From contig JAFLBG010000019.1 in the NCBI GenBank assembly GCA_017303975.1, positions 1 to 53,848 on the forward strand: a stretch of 53,848 nt of DNA, given 5' to 3'. How positions within the stretch are numbered: position 1 is the stretch's first letter; the number at the start of each line of letters is the position of its first letter. The notes under the pieces were generated by a model that saw nothing but the letters and a program-made list of their open reading frames with translations, ran no database searches and was not told where the DNA came from. This document shows positions 1-7,912 of the stretch, piece after piece. This DNA is from Bacteroidota bacterium (GTDB taxonomy: Bacteria; Bacteroidota; Bacteroidia; JAFLBG01). The position numbers and the translations under genes are program-made.

Positions 1-2
1 GA

Positions 3-2075
3 TTTGTTTCTCAAACTGCCGATGTGAAAACTCTGGCACACGAATTAGCGCATGGAGCCTTTGGTTTGGAGCATCCGTTCCCGCAAATAACACAAGGCTC
101 TTCGGGGTTGCTCATGGACTACGCTTCCGGAGAAGAGTTGACGAGGATGGAGTGGGATGGAGCGCATACTGCACTTCCTATGTTTATTTGGAATGATTCA
201 GAAGAGGATGGCAGTTTGATGAGCCCAATTTGTGTACAAGATAGTTTAGTAAAATACCATGTGCTTGCCCCTAATGGTTGGGCATTTAAACTTCCAACAA
301 AAAGTAGTATTAAAAAATATTCTACTTGCTTTCAAGGTGCAATAGAAGAGTTTGAGGTAAATGGTGTAAACTATAAAGCCGATTACGATGGTGGTTGTAA
401 TGCGTTTAACCAAAATGCAAGCGATGATTTTTATGGATATAAAAACAGCTCAGGCACACAGCTGTCTGGAATTAACTATGTTCAAGCAGCTCCAAGTGTA
501 TTTGCATTTATAAAAGAAAATAACACAAGTACCAATGTGTTTAAAATAAAGAATTACCAAGCTCCATATAATGCAAATAACAAATTGATAGATGTCAACT
601 CTGCAACTAGTTATTTAAACTCTTATTTATCTGCTGCAAAGGTAGAGTGTAAGTTTAGCGCATCTTACAATTCTGCTTCACTTACTAACGATCCGCAGGT
701 AAATGCAATTAAGGGTTTGTTTAATAGCCTCAATCCCAATGCAGCTGTTTATGTGTTGATTGGTAATACCATCGTAGAGCGAGATTCAGCTACTAATCAG
801 CCTAAATATAAGAGCATATCGCAAAGCAAGGTAAATCAGCTTAAGCAAAAAATAACAAATAAAAATTTTACGCAGCCTTACGCTGTTTTCTTTGAAAAGA
901 CAACAAGCGGTTTTCAAGTTATTGTTCGATACAATGCTGCAACACCTATTAAACCTGGATATGGCACTCCGCAACAAGTACTACAGCAATCGGAGCAAAT
1001 AGTAGAGCAGCGATTAAATACCTATTTACAAAACAAAAATGATCTTACTAAAAAGGAGGGGGTTTCTTCAGGGGCTTCTTTGCCCGATGGTAGTTCTATT
1101 TCTACTAGGAATGAAAGCATACTGGAAAAGGCAATTCATTTAGTTGATTTAGGAAAAGAGTTTTTGGGAGATGCTAAAATACCCGAGAAATGTTGGGATA
1201 AGAACAACGCTAATTACAGCAATTTCTTTTTACACACAGGAGCCTTGCCGAGTGGCATTGGCGATGGCATCATAGAAGAGGCAAAAGATATTCCGGTATT
1301 AGTTGCTTATGGATGCGACTTAGCGCTCAACCCACAAACTCGGCAGGAAGTAGCGAGCGCCTTTGCCAATTTTACGTTTGATACATTGCTCAACGGGCTT
1401 ACCAATGCAGGAAAATCATGGGTAGGTACCTATGCCCAAGCTAATTCACAGTCATGGCACCAAGGCGGAAAAGATGCGGTTATGGTGCTTTCCATGGTTA
1501 GCGGTATGGGTGCGGTAAAACAATCTTTAGATGCCGCAGCTTCGGGTGTTTCTAAGAAAATGGATGAAGTGACTAAGGTGGTGAGGAAGAAGGCGGTTGG
1601 ATTAAAAATGCTTGGGACTAAAATTGATAATTTTGTCACAGTTATTTCGAAAGATGAAACCTTACCCAATTGGATAAAAACATCATTTAAAGATGCTGAA
1701 TACATGACTGTTCAAATAAATCAAAAAGTAACACTTTATAGAGATTTTGGAGGAGCTGCAAAAATGGATGGTAGTTTTTCAACAACAATAAATAATGCAA
1801 CTAGAGACGAGCTTGCTCTTGATGTAAATTTTAATAATAGCATGCGCTTCAAATCGACAATTGAAGTTCCAATAGGAGTGTCTTTAAATATTGGAAAGGT
1901 AGGCCCTTATCCTCCTGGGTCTCCAAACGCATTACCCGGAGGTGCAGATCAGATATTGTTGCCAGATAATTATTCTCATTCTTGGATAAAAGAAGTATTA
2001 GATACACAGACAGGACAATTATATACAGTTGCTCAATTCAAGCAAGCATTTCCAAATCTTATTAAAAATCCGTAA
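3..2075 (+). CDS. Polymorphic-toxin-like protein, 5' truncated by the window edge (metallopeptidase motif, ART-like C-terminal tip)
   Basis: The reading frame is open from base 3, so the gene starts upstream and the GTG at 24 is only an internal valine codon. The visible part is about 690 residues. Near its start lies HELAHGAFGLEH, a zinc-metallopeptidase HExxH motif with a third histidine. This segment is familiar to me from large Bacteroidota toxin or surface proteins. The middle is Ser/Asn-rich. An Ala-rich linker at about residues 480-540 (numbering from base 24) resembles pre-toxin regions. The last 110 residues carry LYRDFGG (Arg573), GSFST (583-587) and GGADQI (639-644), a spacing reminiscent of ADP-ribosyltransferase or TNT-like toxin domains. 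The stop codon abuts the ATG of a small gene, as in toxin-immunity pairs. The toxin fold is inferred and no catalytic activity is proven by the motifs alone. Confidence 0.6.
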   Translation, partial: FVSQTADVKTLAHELAHGAFGLEHPFPQITQGSSGLLMDYASGEELTRMEWDGAHTALPMFIWNDSEEDGSLMSPICVQDSLVKYHVLAPNGWAFKLPTKSSIKKYSTCFQGAIEEFEVNGVNYKADYDGGCNAFNQNASDDFYGYKNSSGTQLSGINYVQAAPSVFAFIKENNTSTNVFKIKNYQAPYNANNKLIDVNSATSYLNSYLSAAKVECKFSASYNSASLTNDPQVNAIKGLFNSLNPNAAVYVLIGNTIVERDSATNQPKYKSISQSKVNQLKQKITNKNFTQPYAVFFEKTTSGFQVIVRYNAATPIKPGYGTPQQVLQQSEQIVEQRLNTYLQNKNDLTKKEGVSSGASLPDGSSISTRNESILEKAIHLVDLGKEFLGDAKIPEKCWDKNNANYSNFFLHTGALPSGIGDGIIEEAKDIPVLVAYGCDLALNPQTRQEVASAFANFTFDTLLNGLTNAGKSWVGTYAQANSQSWHQGGKDAVMVLSMVSGMGAVKQSLDAAASGVSKKMDEVTKVVRKKAVGLKMLGTKIDNFVTVISKDETLPNWIKTSFKDAEYMTVQINQKVTLYRDFGGAAKMDGSFSTTINNATRDELALDVNFNNSMRFKSTIEVPIGVSLNIGKVGPYPPGSPNALPGGADQILLPDNYSHSWIKEVLDTQTGQLYTVAQFKQAFPNLIKNP

Positions 2076-2366
2076 ATGATGAACACTCAGTTTGTTTTAA
2101 AAGAAATTGAAGAAATTATACAAACAGTAAAAGATCATGCTTCAAAAAACTTAAATCACGTTACTGATTGTGATTTTTTTTTAAACAAATATTCTTACTT
2201 CAAAAAATCGATTGCTGATAATAATTTAAAGGAAATTAACGAATTTATTTATTGGAATAAATGGTATGCTCCGCGAATAGTTTATGATGGAATTGGGAAT
2301 AAGAAACTCATTGGCTTAATTGAAAAGCTTAATTCAATGTTTGATGGGAAAGAAAGGACTATCTGA
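2076..2366 (+). CDS. Putative immunity protein for the upstream toxin
   Basis: This small acidic, helix-rich protein of 96 residues has no signal peptide or membrane segment. I do not recognise its family. Its ATG directly follows the TAA of the toxin-like gene with no intergenic bases, so the two must be co-transcribed and probably translationally coupled. Two in-frame ATGs are adjacent (Met1 and Met2), so the start may be either. In Bacteroidota polymorphic toxin loci a small cytosolic gene immediately after the toxin tip usually encodes the cognate inhibitor. The immunity role rests on position and size only. Confidence 0.5.
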   Translation: MMNTQFVLKEIEEIIQTVKDHASKNLNHVTDCDFFLNKYSYFKKSIADNNLKEINEFIYWNKWYAPRIVYDGIGNKKLIGLIEKLNSMFDGKERTI

Positions 2367-2526
2367 AAGCTTTATTAGCTAGTAGAATTGGCAGTAAATG
2401 TAACAATAAAACTTAGCTGCCTAAGGCGGCTATACAACCACCGGAGGTGCTAAACAAACTTTCTTGCTAGACGATAGTAAATGGACAATTACTTTAGAGC
2501 CTAATTCATTAATCCCTCCAAAATAA
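2367..2526 (+). pseudogene. Decayed toxin-tip relic (displaced C-terminal cassette)
   Basis: This stretch has no intact gene but reads as broken coding sequence. Bases 2425-2526 encode an open C-terminal piece of 33 codons that begins GGYTTTGGAKQTF and ends EPNSLIPPK followed by TAA, like the last residues of a Bacteroidota toxin domain. Upstream, the other two plus frames carry short plausible pieces interrupted by stops (for example KALLASRIGSK ending at a TAG near 2415), so at least one frameshift is implied. The stop is followed after six bases by the ATG of the next small gene, repeating the toxin-immunity layout. The reading as an old tip displaced by recombination is inference. Confidence 0.4.
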
Positions 2527-2532
2527 AAACGA

Positions 2533-2937
2533 ATGAAAATAAATGAAAGAATACGAGAAATCGAAAATATCGAAGTTGGATTTGATATTTCGTTAGCTGA
2601 GAAAAAATTGAATATGCTTGATTCGCTATTATCTGAAATTGAAAATTCATATTTTTCAGATATTTGTAAAATCTCTAGAGAAGAAATAATATCGGTACTT
2701 CAACATTGCTATGGAATATCCTATGAAATAGGAAATACAAAACAGAGTCTATTAAATTCGAATAAAGAAATTGAAATTTCTAAAAGAACTTTATCAATAG
2801 CAAGATTATTGTTTGGTAAGTCAAAAGAATTGCTGCCTTATTTATCATTAAACCTTGTCAACTCCATTTCTAATAAAGAATTGCATAATTCGATAAGTAT
2901 GGAAATATCAGAAATTAAAAATCAAACTTTGAAATAA
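2533..2937 (+). CDS. Putative orphan immunity protein
   Basis: This protein of 134 residues is predicted to be almost wholly helical, rich in Glu, Ile, Leu and Ser, and cytosolic. It has no family I recognise. The ATG lies six bases after the stop of a broken toxin-tip fragment, so it sits where the cognate immunity gene of that lost toxin would be. Retained immunity genes next to decayed toxin cassettes are known in polymorphic toxin systems, where they protect against sister strains still carrying the toxin. That role is inferred from arrangement only. The 3' end overlaps a possible minus-strand coding relic. Confidence 0.45.
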   Translation: MKINERIREIENIEVGFDISLAEKKLNMLDSLLSEIENSYFSDICKISREEIISVLQHCYGISYEIGNTKQSLLNSNKEIEISKRTLSIARLLFGKSKELLPYLSLNLVNSISNKELHNSISMEISEIKNQTLK

Positions 2938-3129
2938 AATTCCCCGTGCGCGCTAAGCTGAAATCAAATATGTGAGTTATGGCTTTGTGTGTAACCTTAT
3001 TAAAAATTGGTCTTGCATCTTTGAAACTTAGCTGACTTCCTAATTCCTGTTCTCTAACAAGATCTTCTGCATTTATTGATAAAATTTGTTGAAGTCTATT
3101 ATTTATTGACTCAACAATATTTTTTTTTG
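2915..3129 (-). pseudogene. Possible minus-strand gene fragment, unknown
   Basis: Read on the minus strand this interval is open for about 70 codons and has protein-like composition, including NRLQQILSINAEDLVREQEL and GSQLSFKDARPIFNKV. It has no start codon. It begins just after a stop at a run of nine A residues, and the same type of sequence seems to continue upstream in another frame (KGRQLSKKK), so a one-base slip in the homopolymer would lengthen it. It lies directly downstream of the HEPN gene on the same strand. I do not recognise the family, and chance openness in AT-rich DNA cannot be excluded. Confidence 0.25.
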
Positions 3130-3178
3130 CTCAGCTGTCGCCCTTTATTTAATTTAATATAGTATTTAAGTCCAAAAG

Positions 3179-4546
3179 CTAGTTAAGTTTTAAATCAAGT
3201 TCCCATTTATCTACACCAATTAATTGGAGGATTAAAATTCCGCTTATACGATATAATAGTTTATTTGCTTGTTCCAATTCATCATAATTAATGATTTTAG
3301 TACTACCATGTATTAATGAGTTTCTAATTCCAACTAATTTCTTTAAATCGATTGAGCAATTGGTTATATCAATTTTGTTTTTTAATAAAAATTCTTCAAG
3401 AGGTCGTTTCATCGGTCTATATTTCAAATCGTTTCTTAAAGAATTTAATTTCGCTTTAAATTCTTCTTTTTCTTCTTGAGAAACGATTTCGATAAGTATA
3501 TCAATGGCTTCGTCACATTTTGTGTTTTTTATTCTTTTTGAGCTTATGAACGAAAATTTCGAATTGATTTCGTCATCCATTGCTTTTAAGTATTCAATAA
3601 TGCTATAATAAATAAGAAATTTTGAGGAATCATATACATTTTTTGCATGTAAAAATCTACTAACTACAATTGTCAGTTTATTATAATTGTCCAATGAAGA
3701 TCTTTGCCAATTGGAATTCATAAGTTCATGAAAATCCCCGTAGTTTTTAAACCCCCATAAATTACCATTTGGAGGTAGAAAGTCCTTTCTTGATATTTTT
3801 TTTATTTCAATTGTACCTGCCTCTAAATGGATTCTTGAAAAAGTATAATTTATAGATGAATGGAAATAAAATGAAGCAATGCTGCTAATTAAACTAGCAT
3901 ATTTTATAGCCTCAATTTCAGTTACTTTTTCTTTATAAATGAACTGAATTTTGGGCTCTTTAATAATCTTAGCCTCACGATTATCATCATTAAAACAAAA
4001 ATTAAACTCTGGACGAAAGCTTGCTTTTTCGATATTATAATATGCTTCCATTCCATTCATTCGGCTGATAGAAAATTTATCGTCTGTGCCAAATAAAGGA
4101 GCATAATACTTCTTTACCAATTCAAATCCTGAATCATTCAGGTAAAATTCACCTGTATTTATACTCTCTTGAGAAGGAAGCCAGTAAAGCTTAACGATGT
4201 CAATTTTAATACTTATGTATTCATAATTTCCTTCAAACTGTTTTGATCCTACTTTAAAACCTATTAATGCTGAATCAGAAATGTCAATTTTTTGGAGGTT
4301 CGGATTATTTCTACTATTTACTTTTATTTCTAAAAAAGAACCAAATTTTCTCCAATTTATTCCCTCAAGCCATTTACAAAGTTTATTTCCAAAATAAGTT
4401 TTAGGTTCAAAGAGTATTCGCAATTCAATTTCATTTTCTTTTGTGTATAGATGTACATGGTGAGAAGCCTTTACTTTTTCAGAATGTTCATAAAATTTAT
4501 CGAAATCGATATCAGGGAAGGAAAGTTCAAAACAAAGATAATCCAT
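3179..4546 (-). CDS. HEPN-domain protein, ApeA-like (putative abortive-infection nuclease)
   Basis: This is a soluble protein of 455 residues without a signal peptide. The first roughly 280 residues are beta-rich and match no catalytic family I know. The last 150 are helical and end in IRNSLIHG, giving the HEPN Rx4H motif (Arg408, His413), the RNase active site of HEPN toxins and anti-phage effectors. A variable N-terminal domain of about 300 residues followed by a C-terminal HEPN matches ApeA-type proteins, which stop phage growth by cutting cellular RNA. An AGGAGA element sits just before the ATG, unusual for this phylum. Two micro-ORFs precede it on the same strand. The family assignment comes from motif and architecture and has not been checked by search. 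Confidence 0.55.
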   Translation of the reverse strand: MDYLCFELSFPDIDFDKFYEHSEKVKASHHVHLYTKENEIELRILFEPKTYFGNKLCKWLEGINWRKFGSFLEIKVNSRNNPNLQKIDISDSALIGFKVGSKQFEGNYEYISIKIDIVKLYWLPSQESINTGEFYLNDSGFELVKKYYAPLFGTDDKFSISRMNGMEAYYNIEKASFRPEFNFCFNDDNREAKIIKEPKIQFIYKEKVTEIEAIKYASLISSIASFYFHSSINYTFSRIHLEAGTIEIKKISRKDFLPPNGNLWGFKNYGDFHELMNSNWQRSSLDNYNKLTIVVSRFLHAKNVYDSSKFLIYYSIIEYLKAMDDEINSKFSFISSKRIKNTKCDEAIDILIEIVSQEEKEEFKAKLNSLRNDLKYRPMKRPLEEFLLKNKIDITNCSIDLKKLVGIRNSLIHGSTKIINYDELEQANKLLYRISGILILQLIGVDKWELDLKLN

Positions 4547-4554
4547 CTATTCTC

Positions 4555-4644
4555 CTAGTTTTTAATATTAGTACAATTTTGAAATTCTTTATAAAGAATT
4601 CCCTCATAGCCCTTATCATTAATAGAGTTATTTGTTTCACTCAT
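4555..4644 (-). CDS. Micro-ORF (29 aa) ahead of the HEPN gene
   Basis: This short ORF starts MSETNNSINDKGYEG and ends FQNCTNIKN. Its ATG overlaps the last codons of the 48-residue ORF before it (ATGAGTGA arrangement), and its stop is nine bases before the HEPN ATG, so all three would lie on one transcript. No family is recognised. It may be a leader peptide, a relic of the same lost gene as the preceding ORF, or chance. The tight overlap is the only support. Confidence 0.25.
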   Translation of the reverse strand: MSETNNSINDKGYEGILYKEFQNCTNIKN

Positions 4645-4783
4645 TTTTCATGGGTTTGCGTTTATTAGACTTCTCCTTTGAAAAAAGATCCGTAGTATAT
4701 TTTTCGTAGAGTTCAAATAAAAATTCCATTCGTTTGTCTTTGCTTAATGCTCTATCTTTTATTTCGTTCCAGCTTAATGCCAT
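4637..4783 (-). CDS. 48-aa ORF resembling a collapsed DNA methyltransferase (relic)
   Basis: The ORF begins MALSWNEIKDRAL, which I recognise as the characteristic N-terminus of a family of large class I DNA methyltransferases of restriction-modification systems (normally about 900-1000 residues). It then passes straight into MEFLFELYEKYTTDLF followed by a Lys-rich end, which resembles the C-terminus of the same family. No catalytic motif (NPPY or SAM site) remains. The simplest reading is an in-frame internal deletion that joined both ends of the methyltransferase. It could also be a genuine small protein. It is followed by the 29-residue ORF and the HEPN gene on the same strand. Confidence 0.4.
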   Translation of the reverse strand: MALSWNEIKDRALSKDKRMEFLFELYEKYTTDLFSKEKSNKRKPMKNE

Positions 4784-5000
4784 TGCAGTTTGTACTATGT
4801 TTAACAACTAAAAATAGGGAAAAGATTGTAGCTTTTTCGAGATGTTAAAATCTTTATGGGGTTTGGGAATGCTTGTAGAGAGACTAATTCCGTAAGCTAA
4901 TTTAGTAGTTGTTTGTGTTTAGAAAAGATTAAGTCTAATGTTCTCCAGTATACACTATGCAGAAGTCCTGAATTTGTTTGCTACATCTTAGTGTTTAACT

Positions 5001-5017
5001 GTTAAGCAGAGCTTAAC
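5001..5017. repeat. Inverted repeat, 7-bp stem
   Basis: GTTAAGC, loop AGA, GCTTAAC: a perfect stem with a three-base loop. There is no T-tract on either side, so it is not a standard intrinsic terminator. It lies 11 bases from a second, longer hairpin. Confidence 0.5.
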
Positions 5018-5028
5018 ATAATAAAATG

Positions 5029-5051
5029 GGCACTAAGAAAATCTTAGTGCC
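5029..5051. repeat. Inverted repeat, 9-bp stem
   Basis: GGCACTAAG, loop AAAAT, CTTAGTGCC: a perfect nine-base stem. There is no U-tract on either side. It may be a recombination or protein-binding site, or the terminator-like end of the 5142-5681 minus-strand gene, which lies about 90 bases away. An extra copy of the half-site sequence ATCTTAGTG occurs at about 4986. Confidence 0.5.
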
Positions 5052-5141
5052 TACTGGGGACAACTAATTTATTCTTATCTAAGAACAGCAGCTTAACCTA
5101 AATTTAGTGCAATGAGGAAACAGGTCACTTTTTATATTGGA

Positions 5142-5681
5142 TTATTTAATCGTTTTTGAATGTTTTGTATTATATAAATACACTGCTTGGGTTATATTGT
5201 TTGATTGCTTATACTTTGCTAATATTTCAGGATCATCTTTTAATAGTTTTTTTAAAGTTATAGAACTAGAACCAACACCAATAAAATCTCCTACTGAAGT
5301 TAATGAAACGTATAATTTAGTATTAGGAACAAATGCTGTTATTTCAGGATATGCCTCTCCTCTGGCTCCAATTTTCGTCATAATATTACCCCAAAGACAC
5401 ATATCCCCAGACATCAACATTTTCAGAGGGCCGTCTTTGGGATGTATGCGAATAATCCGACCACCACCATCCCAAAAAGCATATAGCTCGTTTGTCTTAA
5501 AATTTACAGATTCACCTTTATGTTTAAAGGTAATAACGTCTTTGGCAGAAGAAAATAGTTCATACCCAGATATCAAAGAGTCTTTGATAAAAGCTTCCTT
5601 CGTAAAATAAATTCCATTTTTTTGAGCCAAACATTCTAAACTCAATAAAATTAACATATTTACATAACCCATTTTTCTCAT
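5142..5681 (-). CDS. Secreted protein of unknown function (179 aa)
   Basis: The protein starts with a short basic stretch and a hydrophobic core (YVNMLILLSLECLAQ), which looks like a signal peptide cleaved after about residue 19. The start could instead be Met4. The rest is a mixed alpha/beta domain with an IIRIHPKDGPLKMLMSGDM segment and no cysteine-rich or catalytic motif I can name. No family is recognised. It is divergent from the next plus-strand gene across about 220 bases, and the two share neither motif nor obvious function. An overlapping plus-strand ORF in this interval is its antisense shadow. Confidence 0.6.
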   Translation of the reverse strand: MRKMGYVNMLILLSLECLAQKNGIYFTKEAFIKDSLISGYELFSSAKDVITFKHKGESVNFKTNELYAFWDGGGRIIRIHPKDGPLKMLMSGDMCLWGNIMTKIGARGEAYPEITAFVPNTKLYVSLTSVGDFIGVGSSSITLKKLLKDDPEILAKYKQSNNITQAVYLYNTKHSKTIK

Positions 5682-5899
5682 AACACCAAATAATAAAATT
5701 TACTAAAATTAGAAAAAAAGACCCACTTTTAAAGGGAATTCAGATTTTACACAAAGAAGATAGATGTTCGAAATTTATTCCAAGCTGAACTTTGTGAAAA
5801 TACAAGAGTTGTAGATTAACCTTTTTGCTATAAAACGGTAACATTCAATTGTGCGCATGGAGATATTTTTTATTTTTAGGCACATAAACCAACATAATC

Positions 5900-7096
5900 A
5901 TGAAAAATTTATTTTTTGCGACTATAATTCTAATTATACTGAATCCTCTAAAGGCGCATTCTCAAAGCGTAAAAACCAAGCACCAAAGTTTTAGGTATGA
6001 GATTTTGCCTCCCGTGGTTTTGCCCAAAAATTATACAACTTATAAGGTGGAAACAATAAACGAATCCTCCGATGGAATTCCGTTAAACCCTAAATTTATT
6101 TATGTAAAAGAAGAGTATTTAACCGGGTTGAAAAACACCACAATGGTGGCGTTTAAAACGGGCGTTATTGCTGGAGGGAGTATTATTAGTAAAACCAATG
6201 AGCAAAAAGTAGAAGACAATACAACAGCCTCTTTGCAAATAAGTATTCTATTTAATAATTTGGAGATAGTCGATAAAAAAGATTTTTCAAATCAAGCTAT
6301 AAATCCTCAAACAGCAACAACTCAAGGGTATTTTACTTATAAATTATTTTTCAAATTCCCTTATCGAATTAGAATAAAAGATGTAGATGCAAACAAATAT
6401 ATTTTGGACACTTTGATTAATACTCAAAAAAGCACCTTGTTTCCATGTGACTACAGATACGATGGATATGGCAACAAAACGAACTTCCCTGGCTACACCA
6501 ATAAACCCGACTTAGATATAGACTATAATAAAAACGGAAAGGACTTATATGCAAATTCTAAAATGATACTTGCACAAACTTGCATGAATGAAGTTAAAGA
6601 GATATTGAAAAACAAATATGGCTATGACTGGAGATTACAAACTGTACACATAAGTCGAGTAAAATCTAAAAGCCCCAAATTTGATGTGTGCGATACAATT
6701 TCCGGAATCATGGATAAATTGTTTGATTCGATTTCTTATAATACCAAAAACGAAAAACACTTAAACTGGCACACAGTTTTCGTGAAAAATGAAATAAATA
6801 AGGTAGCTCCTATCTGGGAGAAAATGATTTCTAGTAATTATTATTTAGAAGAATTTAAAGACCCCCTGGTAAGAGATGAATTTATTTATAAAACTAAAAG
6901 AAATTTAATTGTTGCCTATTTATTTCAAGATGATTTTGAAAAAGCGCTTAAGCTTTATTATGAAGTAGAGCCATTAACTGCAGTTAAGTTTTTAGGCGGA
7001 ACAACTCCTGATGAGCATATGAAAACATTGCTTGAAGTTATACTCAGAGAAAAGTCGATGTATTCGCTGCACAAAAAAGCATATAGCTATCAGTAA
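5900..7096 (+). CDS. Secreted protein of unknown function (398 aa)
   Basis: A clear signal peptide (MKNLFFATIILIILNPLKAHSQ) is followed by a periplasmic or surface domain of about 375 residues. The segment TTMVAFKTGVIAGGSIIS near residues 80-97 is mildly hydrophobic and followed by a predicted beta region. The C-terminal 120 residues are helical and could contain TPR-like hairpins (YLFQDDFEKALKLYYEVEP). It has no lipobox and no T9SS sorting domain, so it is likely periplasmic. No family is recognised. It stands alone in its transcription unit, with about 190 bases before the next gene. Confidence 0.6.
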   Translation: MKNLFFATIILIILNPLKAHSQSVKTKHQSFRYEILPPVVLPKNYTTYKVETINESSDGIPLNPKFIYVKEEYLTGLKNTTMVAFKTGVIAGGSIISKTNEQKVEDNTTASLQISILFNNLEIVDKKDFSNQAINPQTATTQGYFTYKLFFKFPYRIRIKDVDANKYILDTLINTQKSTLFPCDYRYDGYGNKTNFPGYTNKPDLDIDYNKNGKDLYANSKMILAQTCMNEVKEILKNKYGYDWRLQTVHISRVKSKSPKFDVCDTISGIMDKLFDSISYNTKNEKHLNWHTVFVKNEINKVAPIWEKMISSNYYLEEFKDPLVRDEFIYKTKRNLIVAYLFQDDFEKALKLYYEVEPLTAVKFLGGTTPDEHMKTLLEVILREKSMYSLHKKAYSYQ

Positions 7097-7136
7097 ATAG
7101 TTTTTTGCATTTAGTATTTAGATAGCTGTGTGTATC

Positions 7137-7170
7137 ACACCACACTAGCCGTAACTTTATTCTTGTACAT
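7137..7170 (-). repeat. Duplicate of the ppx 3' end (left copy)
   Basis: About 34 bases nearly match the last codons of ppx at 7992-8025: the first 24 bases are identical and the rest has three mismatches. Read on the minus strand it still encodes KVTASVV followed by a stop (TGA here, TAA in ppx). It is therefore a non-functional copy of a gene end, and together with the intact ppx end it flanks the 209-residue gene as a direct repeat. Confidence 0.6.
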
Positions 7171-7282
7171 TTCCTACAACTAATGAATTAAAGGGTTTGG
7201 TGGAAGTAAAAGGTCGTCATTTTTTAAAATGTTAGAATAAGTTTAGGGTAAATAGTATATTTATTTACTAAAATAAGCTAAG

Positions 7283-7912
7283 ATGAAAAAAATACTTCCT
7301 TTACTATTTATTGTGTTCTTTACTGCGAACTCTTTTGCTCAAGATAATGCTATACAAGTAGGAGAAAAGGTGGCCGTAACGTTTTTTGATTTCGATTTTG
7401 CCTTAGGTTTTTGGGGCGAAAAATCACGCACAGTAAAAATTGGTTCTGAAGAAAAGAAAACGGTTGAAGTTATCATGCGAAATATGGAAGAAAGTTTTAA
7501 CAAGCGATACAATGTAACTTTAGAGCCTGCTAAATTAAATTATAGTGGAGATGAAGGTGTATGGACGGTAAAATGTTTTCCTAAAATTAAAACCAAAAAT
7601 GCCATTGAATTAGGTTATGATAAAATAATTGAAATAAATGCATATATGCACGCTTCTGCAGCTATTGGGATAGGAGTGGGTCCTGTATCCGTAAGCGAAC
7701 CAAAACCTGTAATGTTCTTAAAAGTGAAAATTAAAGACAAAACCGGCAAAACAATTTGGAGTAAAACCGCAAGAATAAAAGACGATGAAAGACAAACCAG
7801 TATTGCGGTTGGTGGTTTTAATGCAAATGGCGGTTTTACAGGAGAATCAATCATCGATTTATATAATGCAACCCTAGAAAAGGTTTTTCTTAAGGTTGAT
7901 AAGAAAAAGTAG
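7283..7912 (+). CDS. Secreted protein of unknown function (209 aa)
   Basis: The signal peptide MKKILPLLFIVFFTANSFAQ precedes a domain of about 190 residues. This is beta-rich with a glycine-rich centre (HASAAIGIGVGPVSVSEPKP) and an alternating pattern in VMFLKVKIKDKTGKTIWSK. It has no lipobox, no sorting domain and no catalytic motif. No family is recognised. The gene lies between a duplicated 3' end of ppx on its left and ppx itself on its right, which suggests that it arrived by insertion or that the locus was rearranged. It converges on ppx. Confidence 0.6.
   Translation: MKKILPLLFIVFFTANSFAQDNAIQVGEKVAVTFFDFDFALGFWGEKSRTVKIGSEEKKTVEVIMRNMEESFNKRYNVTLEPAKLNYSGDEGVWTVKCFPKIKTKNAIELGYDKIIEINAYMHASAAIGIGVGPVSVSEPKPVMFLKVKIKDKTGKTIWSKTARIKDDERQTSIAVGGFNANGGFTGESIIDLYNATLEKVFLKVDKKK

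Larger units (their letters stand above)
4784..5141 (+). other. Gene-free stretch with two perfect hairpins
   Basis: No ORF of protein-like composition is visible here on either strand. The stretch separates the HEPN cluster from the next minus-strand gene. Its notable content is two consecutive perfect inverted repeats at 5001-5017 and 5029-5051. It would have to hold the promoter of the micro-ORF/HEPN cluster near its left end, but I see no clear TAnnTTTG match there. Confidence 0.4.

Noticed and set aside
5137-5610. Plus-strand open frame of 157 codons
   Set aside because: It lies exactly opposite the 179-residue secreted-protein gene, which has a signal peptide; the plus frame has no such feature and is its shadow.
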